From Aliikangiella maris (lineage in GTDB: Bacteria; Pseudomonadota; Gammaproteobacteria; Enterobacterales; Kangiellaceae): a stretch of DNA of 64,000 bases. The notes beneath the pieces are model-generated. The model was not told the DNA's origin, searched no databases, and worked only from the letters and a program-made list of their open reading frames with translations. Numbering within the stretch: the stretch's first letter is position 1; each line of letters opens with the position of its first letter. Location of the stretch: positions 62,001-126,000 of the forward strand of contig NZ_JBFDAH010000006.1 of NCBI RefSeq assembly GCF_040719265.1. The letters are read 5' to 3'. A program made the position numbers and the translations under genes. This document shows, piece by piece, positions 8,043-15,614 of the stretch.

Positions 8043-9338
8043 TTACAATCGACCTAATTGATCTTGAAACACAAACCCTTTATGACTTAAGGGATTTGAC
8101 TCATGGTGGTATTGATTGATATTTTTGTCGAGTCGAATAACCTTAACAATTTCGCCCATTTGTCCTGGAGCGATCAGCTTTTGAATTTGTTGGCTCATTT
8201 GAATATCTTCAACGCGACGACCGCCAGAATGCCACTCCAGAATCCCGGACTCCAGTAAAAAGCCGCTTTGTGTGGTAAATCCGCTAACGTCAAACCCGAC
8301 ACTCACGGCATCAAATGCCAACTGAGAAAAGTCCACATGCGCGGTAATATCTTGCAACCCAGCCAAAGCCAGTAAGTTGTTATGTTCCTGATGTCGCGAA
8401 AAACATTTTGCCGTCCCATTAATCCGTTGAGGATGATAATACTCAGTTGCCGGATAGCCATAATCGAACAAATAAACACTCCCTTGTTGCATACCGGCAT
8501 ATAATCCAGCCAACCACCCTTTGACAGTAGGCCGAATTTCGGTTGTGTACCCATTGGGGAATTGCTGTGTATCACGCAAGATATCCGGTAAAAGACGTAA
8601 TTCGACCGGTTCGCCAAGTGTCCAATCAAATAGCGCACGCGCCGCCTCGGTATGCAGGGAACAACTTGTGTTTTTTTGCGATACCTGAGTGACTAGCCAA
8701 TAATGCCAAACACCATCAACCAAGCAAATGCGCTCAAACGGCATTGCATCAACTACTTCATTAGCCAGTATCACTCCACTAAATTCCGTTGGAAATCGCT
8801 CTAGCCAATGTACCTGAGTAGCTATTGCCGTTGTCGATTCATCTTGTTGACTTAACCGCTCTAAACGATGCGCTTGCAAACTTTGTAAACTCGGACTGGT
8901 TTCCAAAATATAATAATCAGCCAGTGGCACATGTAAATCTGTTAAATGAGTCATTAAATCTGCCGCCAACTTGCCACTTCCTGCACCCAACTCAAAAATA
9001 GCAGGTGATACATTGCTTAGAGTTTTCGTGAGATTAAAATTATCAGCCAATACTGTCGAAATACATCGTGCAAACAGATTTCCCATTTCAGGTGCAGTAA
9101 TAAAGTCACCTTTGTCACCTAATTTGAAAAGTGAGTTTTGATAATAACCAAGTGCTGGTGTATATAACGCTAACTGCATAAATTCAGAAAAGCGTATTCC
9201 TGACTGAGAAGATTCAATCTTTTGTTCAATCAACTGACTTATCTGTTGATGAATAGACATCGCTTGCGCCGATACCTTAACAGTATGACGGGCAGTATTT
9301 TCTGGAAGGATCGTTTGGCTTGACACGGTCTGGTTCAC
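8043..9338 (-). CDS. SAM-dependent methyltransferase, MidA/NDUFAF7 family (COG1565)
   Basis: A protein of up to 431 aa. The family hallmark FMQLALYTPALGYYQN is followed by DFITAPEMGNLFARC and the SAM-binding motif IFELGAGSGKLAADL. In mitochondria this family (MidA/NDUFAF7) dimethylates an arginine of the complex I 49-kDa subunit; that protein's bacterial counterpart, NuoD, is encoded elsewhere in this window. Whether the bacterial enzyme does the same is inference. The start is uncertain: the longest frame opens with GTG at 9338, while an ATG at 9260 (27 codons in) is equally plausible; neither has a strong ribosome site. The two following genes run in the same direction. Confidence 0.88.
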   Translation of the reverse strand: MNQTVSSQTILPENTARHTVKVSAQAMSIHQQISQLIEQKIESSQSGIRFSEFMQLALYTPALGYYQNSLFKLGDKGDFITAPEMGNLFARCISTVLADNFNLTKTLSNVSPAIFELGAGSGKLAADLMTHLTDLHVPLADYYILETSPSLQSLQAHRLERLSQQDESTTAIATQVHWLERFPTEFSGVILANEVVDAMPFERICLVDGVWHYWLVTQVSQKNTSCSLHTEAARALFDWTLGEPVELRLLPDILRDTQQFPNGYTTEIRPTVKGWLAGLYAGMQQGSVYLFDYGYPATEYYHPQRINGTAKCFSRHQEHNNLLALAGLQDITAHVDFSQLAFDAVSVGFDVSGFTTQSGFLLESGILEWHSGGRRVEDIQMSQQIQKLIAPGQMGEIVKVIRLDKNINQYHHESNPLSHKGFVFQDQLGRL

Positions 9339-9430
9339 TATTTTATTAATTTTTATTTTATCTGCGCTATTTTTTTACTATTGATGTGTTATTTGCAATC
9401 CAATATTGCAAAACAGTCTATCTTTTCAAT

Positions 9431-9481
9431 CCATTTGTCTTTTAAACCCATTTGTTTTTTAAACTGATTTGTCTTTTAAAT
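9431..9481. repeat. Three tandem imperfect 17-bp repeats
   Basis: Three consecutive copies of a unit close to CATTTGTCTTTTAAAC (roughly 9432-9447, 9448-9464, 9465-9481) occur with a few base changes. They lie in the 338-nt gene-free stretch between the methyltransferase and the pteridine reductase-like gene (9339-9676). The remainder of that stretch is AT-rich; I see no gene, tRNA or clear promoter in it. Confidence 0.7.
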
Positions 9482-9676
9482 GATACGATGCTAACACTTC
9501 TCAATCCTGACTGAACAGTTTACTGGCGTATATTTACAATGGATAAGGCTCACAGCCCCCCACTTAAAGCCTTGCAAAGACGCCTATTCATTAATAACGA
9601 TTATGATATAAACAAGTATCACTATCTAATTAAATTTAAGTTACACTAGCACAATTCAGGTAAACCTACCCTAAAG

Positions 9677-10462
9677 ATGACAACAACGATATTAATTACC
9701 GGCACTGCAAAACGAATTGGCAAAGCCATCGCACACACATTTGCCCGTCACGGATGCAATATCGCTATTCACTATCTTCATTCAAAACGAGAAGCTTTAA
9801 GTTTGCAACAAGAAGTTCAGCAAAACTACACCGTAGAGAGTGAGATTTTTTCTGCTGATTTACTGCAATTATCAGATATTAATCACTTAGTCGACGATAC
9901 GCTCTATCGTTTTGGTCGGCTTGACCATTTAGTCAATAATGCCTCTATTTTTTATCCAACCCCCATTGAACAACTTAGCGAAAATGACTTACAAAATTTT
10001 TTAATGGTAAATTATCGCGCCCCGCAAAACCTGATGCGTCAGGCAGCCCCTCATTTAGCCAGACACAAAGGCTCAATTATTAATCTGATCGATATTTATG
10101 CCAACGCAGGACTTTCCGAACACACTGCCTATGTCAGCTCAAAAGCGGCCCTTTTTGCACAAACACAAGCCATGGCCAGAGAGCTCGCTCCAAGCGTCAG
10201 AGTCAATGGTATTTCACCCGGCGCTATTTTATGGCCAGATCTCTCCGATACTCAACCAACAACAGCTCAATCAGCAATCGAGAATACTGAGCAAGATGCG
10301 AAAGCAAAAGAAAAGCGTGAACAGATTATCCAAAACAGTGCTTTAAAAAAATTAGGTAGTGCAGAAAATATTGCTGCAACAGCATTGTTTTTAGCATTTG
10401 ATGCCGATTATATTACCGGACAAACAATCCGAGTTGATGGTGGTCGTCGAGATTATATTTGA
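9677..10462 (+). CDS. Short-chain dehydrogenase/reductase, probable pteridine (dihydrofolate/dihydromonapterin) reductase
   Basis: A 261-aa SDR. The NADP-binding motif is TGTAKRIGKAIA, the form with an Arg that is typical of pteridine reductases (FolM/PTR1-like); NNASIF follows, and the catalytic pair is in YVSSK. The stretch VRVNGISPGAILWP and the C-terminal TGQTIRVDGG are standard SDR features. An insert of about 25 polar residues after ILWP is unusual. It is encoded back-to-end with folK and folB, which supports a role in pteridine or folate metabolism, probably reducing dihydropteridines. The exact substrate cannot be read from sequence. Confidence 0.8.
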   Translation: MTTTILITGTAKRIGKAIAHTFARHGCNIAIHYLHSKREALSLQQEVQQNYTVESEIFSADLLQLSDINHLVDDTLYRFGRLDHLVNNASIFYPTPIEQLSENDLQNFLMVNYRAPQNLMRQAAPHLARHKGSIINLIDIYANAGLSEHTAYVSSKAALFAQTQAMARELAPSVRVNGISPGAILWPDLSDTQPTTAQSAIENTEQDAKAKEKREQIIQNSALKKLGSAENIAATALFLAFDADYITGQTIRVDGGRRDYI

Positions 10463-10466
10463 AGTT

Positions 10467-10943
10467 TTATTCCACAAGACGGATCAATTTTTGGCGAGAT
10501 TGATCGAAAGTATCCCACAGTTGAGCATAAGTTAAGCTTCCGCCGGGTTCTACCAAATCTGGCGCCAGCTCAGCTAAAGGACATAGCACATAAGCATTTT
10601 CATGGATTTCAGGTCGCGGTAACACGATAGGTTCTTCACTGACTAGCTCCCCATACAACAAAATATCAATATCGATATGTCGCGAAGAAAACTTTTTTCC
10701 TCCACGCACCCGTCCCAATTGATCTTCAATTTGTTTCAATCTGGTAGATAGCGCTTCCAGTGACAGTTGGGTCTCAATTTTGGCAACTAGATTGTGGAAA
10801 TCATCTCCCGCAAATCCAACCGCCTGACTGATATAGGTTGCTGAAAAACAAACCGCTTGAAAACTATTTTCAAGCACCGATTTTGCCTGTGATATTTTTA
10901 ATGCGGGTTCAATATTACTGCCAATCCCCAAGTACACTATCAA
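10467..10943 (-). CDS. folK: 2-amino-4-hydroxy-6-hydroxymethyldihydropteridine pyrophosphokinase
   Basis: A 158-aa HPPK, which transfers pyrophosphate from ATP to 6-hydroxymethyl-7,8-dihydropterin in folate synthesis. YLGIGSNIEP opens the protein and the signature GGKKFSSRHIDIDILLYG with the catalytic Asp pair is intact, followed by LPRPEIHENAYVLCPLAEL. The first codon is TTG at 10943, overlapping the folB stop as TTGA, with GGGGA 8 nt upstream in folB; a GTG two codons later is possible. The overlap indicates translational coupling to folB. Confidence 0.95.
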   Translation of the reverse strand: MIVYLGIGSNIEPALKISQAKSVLENSFQAVCFSATYISQAVGFAGDDFHNLVAKIETQLSLEALSTRLKQIEDQLGRVRGGKKFSSRHIDIDILLYGELVSEEPIVLPRPEIHENAYVLCPLAELAPDLVEPGGSLTYAQLWDTFDQSRQKLIRLVE

Positions 10944-11296
10944 AGTCGATTTCCCCGTTCAATTTTAACTCCCACACTGCGTGCCACACTAACTGCACCA
11001 GGCTTATCAAGCCGTAAAGATAACCAGCTAACCGGAAAATCCCGTAAAATCATTTCTGCAACTTTTTCTGCGACCGTTTCAACCAGCTGGTACTCGCTTT
11101 GTTCAACAAAATCATATACAGCATGGGATACGGCTTTATAATCCAGCGTGTCATCCAACTGATCCGTTTTTGCAGACTGCTGGATATCAGTGCCCAATTC
11201 AAGATTAAAAATCAGTTTTTGCTTGATTTCACGTTCCCAGTCAAACACGCCAATCACGGTACACACTTCCAAATCGTTAATAAAGACGATATCCAT
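10940..11296 (-). CDS. folB: Dihydroneopterin aldolase
   Basis: A 118-aa DHNA that converts dihydroneopterin to 6-hydroxymethyl-dihydropterin and glycolaldehyde, the step before FolK. The family features are present: VIGVFDWEREIKQKLIFNLEL near the N-terminus (substrate-binding Glu), DYKAVSHAVYDFVEQSEYQLVETVAEKVA in the centre, and the catalytic Lys in LRLDKPGAV. Length is normal. It overlaps folK by 4 nt. The ATG at 11296 is 99 nt from the divergent plsY gene, the same folB/plsY divergence seen in many gammaproteobacteria. Confidence 0.96.
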   Translation of the reverse strand: MDIVFINDLEVCTVIGVFDWEREIKQKLIFNLELGTDIQQSAKTDQLDDTLDYKAVSHAVYDFVEQSEYQLVETVAEKVAEMILRDFPVSWLSLRLDKPGAVSVARSVGVKIERGNRL

Positions 11297-11395
11297 TAAA
11301 TAATTTTCCCACAGAATATGAATAGTTGGATTTTATTTGTATATCTAATCATTTACAATCAACTCACGACAAGATTACTCAAATAATCACGGTCA

Positions 11396-11989
11396 ATGGA
11401 TTTAACCTACATCTCATTATTCACATTTGCTTATCTGAGTGGTTCTATCTCAACAGCCATTGTTGTCTGTCGTATTCTCACTTTACCGGATCCAAGAATA
11501 GTGGGCTCTCATAATCCTGGTGCTACCAACGTTCATCGAATTGGTGGGACAAAGGCCGCCATTCTCACTTTATTTGGCGACATGCTAAAGACAGTATTTC
11601 CTTTAGTGGCTGCTATTTATCTGGGGTACAGCACTGCTTTCGAATTAATCTGGCTAGGAGTGAGTGGATTATTAGGACACTGTTTCCCCGTATTTTTTCG
11701 CTTTAAAGGCGGTAAAGGTGTCGCTAGTTTGTTTGCCATATTAATTATAACCGTTCCTGATTTATCACTCATTGCATTAACCTGCTGGCTAATCATTGTC
11801 TGGTCATTTAGACGCTCATCAATAGCTTCAATTGCAACGGCAATAATTATTCCCATATTTGCCTATCAGTTTCATTCAGTTTTATTTATACCGTTATTAT
11901 TTTTATCTGCCGTTGTTGTTTTACGCCACAAACGTAACATTGCCAATATAATTCAAGGAAAAGAGCCAATAGTTGGTCATAAATCTTAA
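11396..11989 (+). CDS. plsY: Acyl-phosphate:glycerol-3-phosphate acyltransferase
   Basis: A 197-aa inner-membrane protein with five to six hydrophobic helices. PlsY uses acyl-phosphate to acylate glycerol-3-phosphate, the first step of phospholipid synthesis. The three conserved loops are visible: SGSISTA, SHNPGATNVHRIGG and FKGGKGVA. Length is typical (about 195-205 aa). The ATG is preceded only by a weak ribosome site. It is divergent from folB. Confidence 0.95.
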   Translation: MDLTYISLFTFAYLSGSISTAIVVCRILTLPDPRIVGSHNPGATNVHRIGGTKAAILTLFGDMLKTVFPLVAAIYLGYSTAFELIWLGVSGLLGHCFPVFFRFKGGKGVASLFAILIITVPDLSLIALTCWLIIVWSFRRSSIASIATAIIIPIFAYQFHSVLFIPLLFLSAVVVLRHKRNIANIIQGKEPIVGHKS

Positions 11990-12020
11990 GTAAACTGTTA
12001 TGATGCTAGTCGGCTATATC

Positions 12021-12099
12021 AGGCTCAAATGCTTGAAATTACCGTTTATTTTTTATTATTCAGTTTAAGTATTGTTGAATTTAAATCATGCTTGAGCCT
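12021..12099. repeat. 8-bp inverted repeat flanking the intergenic DNA before the TraB/GumN gene
   Basis: AGGCTCAA (12021-12028) is the exact complement of TTGAGCCT (12092-12099), about 63 nt apart, and ATGCTTGA is repeated directly inside each arm. It could form a long hairpin in the leader; its significance is unknown. Confidence 0.4.
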
Positions 12100-12119
12100 A
12101 CTTCCTCTGGAAATTACCA

Positions 12120-13004
12120 ATGAGCAAAAACTCAATTTTCGCCAATTCAATTACCGTCATCATATTTTTAACATTATTTGCTAACAGTTCATACTCATCT
12201 GCACAAACCTCAGTATGGCAGGTCAGCAAAAATAATCAGCAAATTTATCTTGGTGGGACCATTCATGTTTTACGTCCACAAGATTACCCACTACCCAAGG
12301 CATTTAAAACCGCTTTTAAGCAATCTCAGATATTAACTTTTGAAACAGATATTAATGCATTTAGTCGGCCTGAATTTATTAAACTCATGCTGCAATCTTT
12401 AAGCTATCAAGATGAACGTACGGTTGAGTCTGTCATTAGTAAACCAACATACCAAAAGCTTAAAAATTATGCTGAAAAAAAAGGACTCTCGCTCAATTTT
12501 TACCGCAAAGCCAAGCCAGGTATGTTGATGTCTGCACTGCTAATGACCGAGCTTAAACAATTGGGAATTTCTGAGGAAGGGATTGATTTACATTACCTCA
12601 AACAAGCCAAAAAATATAACAAGGCTACACAGTTTTTTGAAACACCTGCCGAACAACTGAGCTTTTTGGCCAATATGGGAGAGGGAAATGAAGATAACTT
12701 TTATTTAAATTTGCTGACAGACCTCACAAATACTGAGCAAGAATTTGCCCAAATTATCCAGTATTGGCGCACTGGAGACAGTGAAAAATTAGCTCAATTG
12801 ATGAATGAAAGCATGCAAACTCAATACCCCAAAATGTATCAATACCTGTTGCTTGATAGAAATAACAACTGGCTTCCCAAAATAGAAGATTATTTCAAGA
12901 CAAGCGAAGTTGAATTTATACTCGTCGGCGCGGCTCACCTAGTGGGTGAAGATGGCATCATTAATCAACTCAAGCGAAAAGGATACCAGGTCAAACAATT
13001 GTAA
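12120..13004 (+). CDS. TraB/GumN family protein, secreted
   Basis: A 294-aa protein with a signal peptide (about residues 1-29, hydrophobic core ITVIIFLTLFAN, then SSYSSAQ). The mature part begins SVWQVSKNNQQIYLGGTIH, the hallmark of the TraB/GumN (PF01963) fold, and closes with VGAAHLVGEDGIINQLKRKGY, the second conserved histidine motif. The family is thought to be a metal-dependent hydrolase or protease-like fold, but bacterial roles are not settled. GGAA about 10 nt upstream supports the ATG. It stands alone between plsY and the convergent tsaD. Confidence 0.88.
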   Translation: MSKNSIFANSITVIIFLTLFANSSYSSAQTSVWQVSKNNQQIYLGGTIHVLRPQDYPLPKAFKTAFKQSQILTFETDINAFSRPEFIKLMLQSLSYQDERTVESVISKPTYQKLKNYAEKKGLSLNFYRKAKPGMLMSALLMTELKQLGISEEGIDLHYLKQAKKYNKATQFFETPAEQLSFLANMGEGNEDNFYLNLLTDLTNTEQEFAQIIQYWRTGDSEKLAQLMNESMQTQYPKMYQYLLLDRNNNWLPKIEDYFKTSEVEFILVGAAHLVGEDGIINQLKRKGYQVKQL

Positions 13005-13092
13005 TCATGTTTTGAAAGATATCTTTTATACGGTCAGTATCTGCGAATTCAGTGCTGCAATTGCGGCATCAGATAATCACCCAATACAAAAA

Positions 13093-14124
13093 CTATATAT
13101 CACTGAGCGGCCAACGAGGATAGACTTCAATACTGCTGTCGGCATCAACACCATGCGGGTAATGACAGTAACCCGCATAGGCAATCATCGCGCCATTATC
13201 AGTGCAATACTCATGTCTTGGATAGAAAACTTCACCATTTAACTTTTTCATTAATAGCGCCAGTTGATTTCGTAAATGAGTATTAGCGCTGACACCACCG
13301 GCAACTACCAGACGTGTATAGCCAGTTTGCTTGAGCGCACGCTTACATTTAATTAATAAGGTATCCACGACCGCATCTTGAAATGCCTGCGCAATATTAG
13401 CGCGAACCTGTTGTTTTGCTGCATCAGGCAAATCATCACAAGCATAAATCCGATTCGCCGCAAAAGTTTTAAGGCCGCTAAAACTGAAATCCAAACCGGG
13501 CCGGTCAGTCATTGGCCGGGGAAAAGGCTGCTCAGAGCCGTCGCCGTGTTCGGCTAATCTTGCCAATAAAGGGCCCCCAGGATACGCCAATCCCATGATT
13601 TTAGCTGTTTTATCAAATGCTTCACCAGCAGCATCATCAATTGACTCACCAATAATCTGATATTCACCCAGACCACTAACACTGACTAACATCGTATGGC
13701 CACCAGACACTAGCAGAGCCAAAAAAGGAAATTCTGGTTGTTTGTCTTCCAGCATAGGTGCCAATAGATGTCCTTCGAGATGATGTATACCTATTGCAGG
13801 CTTATTCCAGGCCACAGCGAGACTTTTTGCAATTGAGGCACCAACTAATAGTGCCCCAATTAAACCAGGCCCTTGAGTGTATGCGATAGCGTTCAAGCTC
13901 TCTGGTTGACAGTTGGCCTGTTTTAATGAAGCTTTAATCAACGGAATAATCTTACGGACATGATCGCGCGATGCCAGTTCGGGCACCACTCCACCATATT
14001 CTTGATGCAATTTAACCTGCGAATATAACTGGTGGGCAATAATCCCTTTTTCGCTATCATAAACCGCGATTCCACTCTCATCACAAGAGCTTTCGATACC
14101 TAAAATTCTTATATTTGTAGACAT
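13093..14124 (-). CDS. tsaD: tRNA N6-adenosine threonylcarbamoyltransferase
   Basis: A 343-aa TsaD, the catalytic subunit that transfers threonylcarbamoyl to A37 of ANN-decoding tRNAs with TsaB and TsaE. ILGIESSCDE opens the protein and the metal-binding motif HHLEGH is at about residues 114-119. DDAAGEAFDKTAK, FSFSGLKT and VAGGVSANTHLR (sugar-kinase fold signatures) are intact. An ATG at 14124 is preferred over TTG at 14130. It is divergent from rpsU, the conserved gammaproteobacterial arrangement. Confidence 0.97.
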   Translation of the reverse strand: MSTNIRILGIESSCDESGIAVYDSEKGIIAHQLYSQVKLHQEYGGVVPELASRDHVRKIIPLIKASLKQANCQPESLNAIAYTQGPGLIGALLVGASIAKSLAVAWNKPAIGIHHLEGHLLAPMLEDKQPEFPFLALLVSGGHTMLVSVSGLGEYQIIGESIDDAAGEAFDKTAKIMGLAYPGGPLLARLAEHGDGSEQPFPRPMTDRPGLDFSFSGLKTFAANRIYACDDLPDAAKQQVRANIAQAFQDAVVDTLLIKCKRALKQTGYTRLVVAGGVSANTHLRNQLALLMKKLNGEVFYPRHEYCTDNGAMIAYAGYCHYPHGVDADSSIEVYPRWPLSDI

Positions 14125-14279
14125 TGGCAATTAATAGGCCGCTAATTTCAATTAAGTTACAATGAATATCCTTTGTACAAAGAGCTGTTGTCCATCGACA
14201 CGAAGAATATCATCAAAAATGACAGTTTGCGCGATCATACCGAAGATTTGATTTAGTTCCAAAAAATATCCGTTTGGCT

Positions 14280-14308
14280 TTGCAATCCTTACAAAAAAAC
14301 AGTAGAAT
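14280..14308 (+). promoter_or_regulatory. Sigma-70 promoter for rpsU (TTGCAA-17-TAGAAT)
   Basis: A -35 element TTGCAA at 14280-14285 and a -10 element TAGAAT at 14303-14308 are separated by exactly 17 bp, placing the start of transcription near 14315, about 90 nt before rpsU. Five or four of six bases match each consensus hexamer. A short hairpin (TCGTC/GACGA) followed by ATTTTT lies just downstream in the leader. Confidence 0.65.
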
Positions 14309-14404
14309 TTGCGCCCTCGTCGTTATTGACGAATTTTTAACCGTATTCATTTATTAATTTTTTTGAAAAGATGCCTGTTAGAGGCCAAGCTAGGAACTGA
14401 TTAA

Positions 14405-14620
14405 ATGCCAGCAGTTAAACTGAAAGAAAACGAACCTTTTGATATTGCTTTACGTCGCTTCAAACGTGCTTGTGAAAAAGCCGGGATTTTATCTGAAGTT
14501 CGCCGTAGAGAGCATTATGAAAAGCCAACTTCAGTACGTAAGCGTAAAAAAGCCGCTGCAGTGAAGCGTTCGTTAAAAAAGAACTCTCGCGACCAATTAA
14601 AGCGTAAGCGTTTATACTAA
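14405..14620 (+). CDS. rpsU: 30S ribosomal protein S21
   Basis: A 71-aa basic protein with the family opening MPAVKLKENEPFDIALRRFKR and a Lys/Arg-rich tail ending RDQLKRKRLY. S21 is a small-subunit protein needed for initiation. AGGA lies about 9 nt before the ATG. It heads the macromolecular-synthesis cluster rpsU-yqeY-dnaG-rpoD. The upstream promoter is separately listed. Confidence 0.98.
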   Translation: MPAVKLKENEPFDIALRRFKRACEKAGILSEVRRREHYEKPTSVRKRKKAAAVKRSLKKNSRDQLKRKRLY

Positions 14621-14626
14621 TTCTAA

Positions 14627-14657
14627 AGCTAAGTACTATATTATCAAGCACTTAGCT
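14627..14657 (+). terminator. Possible weak stem-loop after rpsU
   Basis: AGCTAAGT (14627-14634) pairs with ACTTAGCT (14650-14657) across a 15-nt loop directly after rpsU, followed by AGTTTCTT. The long loop and poor T-run make it a weak terminator or attenuator. Further down, a 17-nt palindrome-like element (ATATACC/GGTATAT, 14751-14767) and a direct repeat of TAATTGTTAAGTC lie before yqeY. Confidence 0.35.
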
Positions 14658-14854
14658 AGTTTCTTAATTGTTAAGTCTTATTAACTATTAGGTTACCCTA
14701 ATTGTTAAGTCACAACTTAGCTGCATTAGAAGAGTGACATATAAGTTGTCATATACCAGCGGTATATATTACTAAAAAGATGCTGTTTCAGATGTGTCTA
14801 TCAGACCAAATCAATTAAGCGCACTCACTCTAGAATATTTGACGGAATCAAGTT

Positions 14855-15301
14855 ATGTCTGCATTGCTCGCACAAATAAAAGATGGTATGAAAGATGCCA
14901 TGCGCGCAAAAGAAAAAGAGCGTTTAACCGCGATTCGTATGCTGCTTGCTCAAATTAAGCAAGTAGAAGTCGACTCAAAGATAGAAGTTCAAGATGCTGA
15001 TATTATTGCTATTTTAGATAAAATGATTAAACAGCGCCGTGACTCTATCACACAATTTGAGGCTGCTGACCGTCAAGAACTGGCAGATGCAGAAAAACTG
15101 GAAATCGAAGCGCTCCAGGTTTTCTTGCCAAAAGCACTAGATGACAATGAAATCGCCCAGTTAATTGACGCCGCAGTTACTGAATCGGGTGCAGAGTCAA
15201 TGAAAGACATGGGCAAAGTCATGGGTATTTTAAAGCCCCAAATGCAAGGCCGCGCTGATATGGGTAAAGTCAGTGGACTTATCAAAGCCCGCCTTTCTTG
15301 A
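14855..15301 (+). CDS. yqeY: GatB/YqeY domain protein
   Basis: A 148-aa protein with the YqeY fold, related to the tail domain of the amidotransferase subunit GatB. The family opening LLAQIKDGMKDAMRAKEKER and the C-terminal DMGKVMGILKPQMQGRADMG motif are clear. The GatB relation suggests tRNA binding, but the role of the free-standing protein is not established. It commonly sits between rpsU and dnaG, as here. Length matches the family (about 148 aa). Confidence 0.95.
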   Translation: MSALLAQIKDGMKDAMRAKEKERLTAIRMLLAQIKQVEVDSKIEVQDADIIAILDKMIKQRRDSITQFEAADRQELADAEKLEIEALQVFLPKALDDNEIAQLIDAAVTESGAESMKDMGKVMGILKPQMQGRADMGKVSGLIKARLS

Positions 15302-15614
15302 TCGGACACTATCAGGTCACTGATTTTTTTAACATTTTCCCTTTGAGTTATATAAGCGGGTAAGTGAGCGACCATTAATTATTGGCAATTGCATTAATTA
15401 ACGATAAACACTTTTAGATGCCCCTGCTGGTCGTCTCAAACTGACGATTAAAGTACAAATTTCATTGGGCCATATTTCTTTAGAATATATTTTTTAAGAC
15501 ATACTTCTCAAGAACAAAAAACTTCGTTGGCTCATAAGTAATCCTTAAGTGCTATTCACTTTACTCTGCCCTTTGGGCACAATAATGGTACAGATGTAAT
15601 TAATTCATCAAAGC

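Noticed and set aside
8303..8638. 111-codon minus-strand frame inside the MidA-like gene
   Set aside because: Alternative frame of a well-supported gene with no independent evidence.
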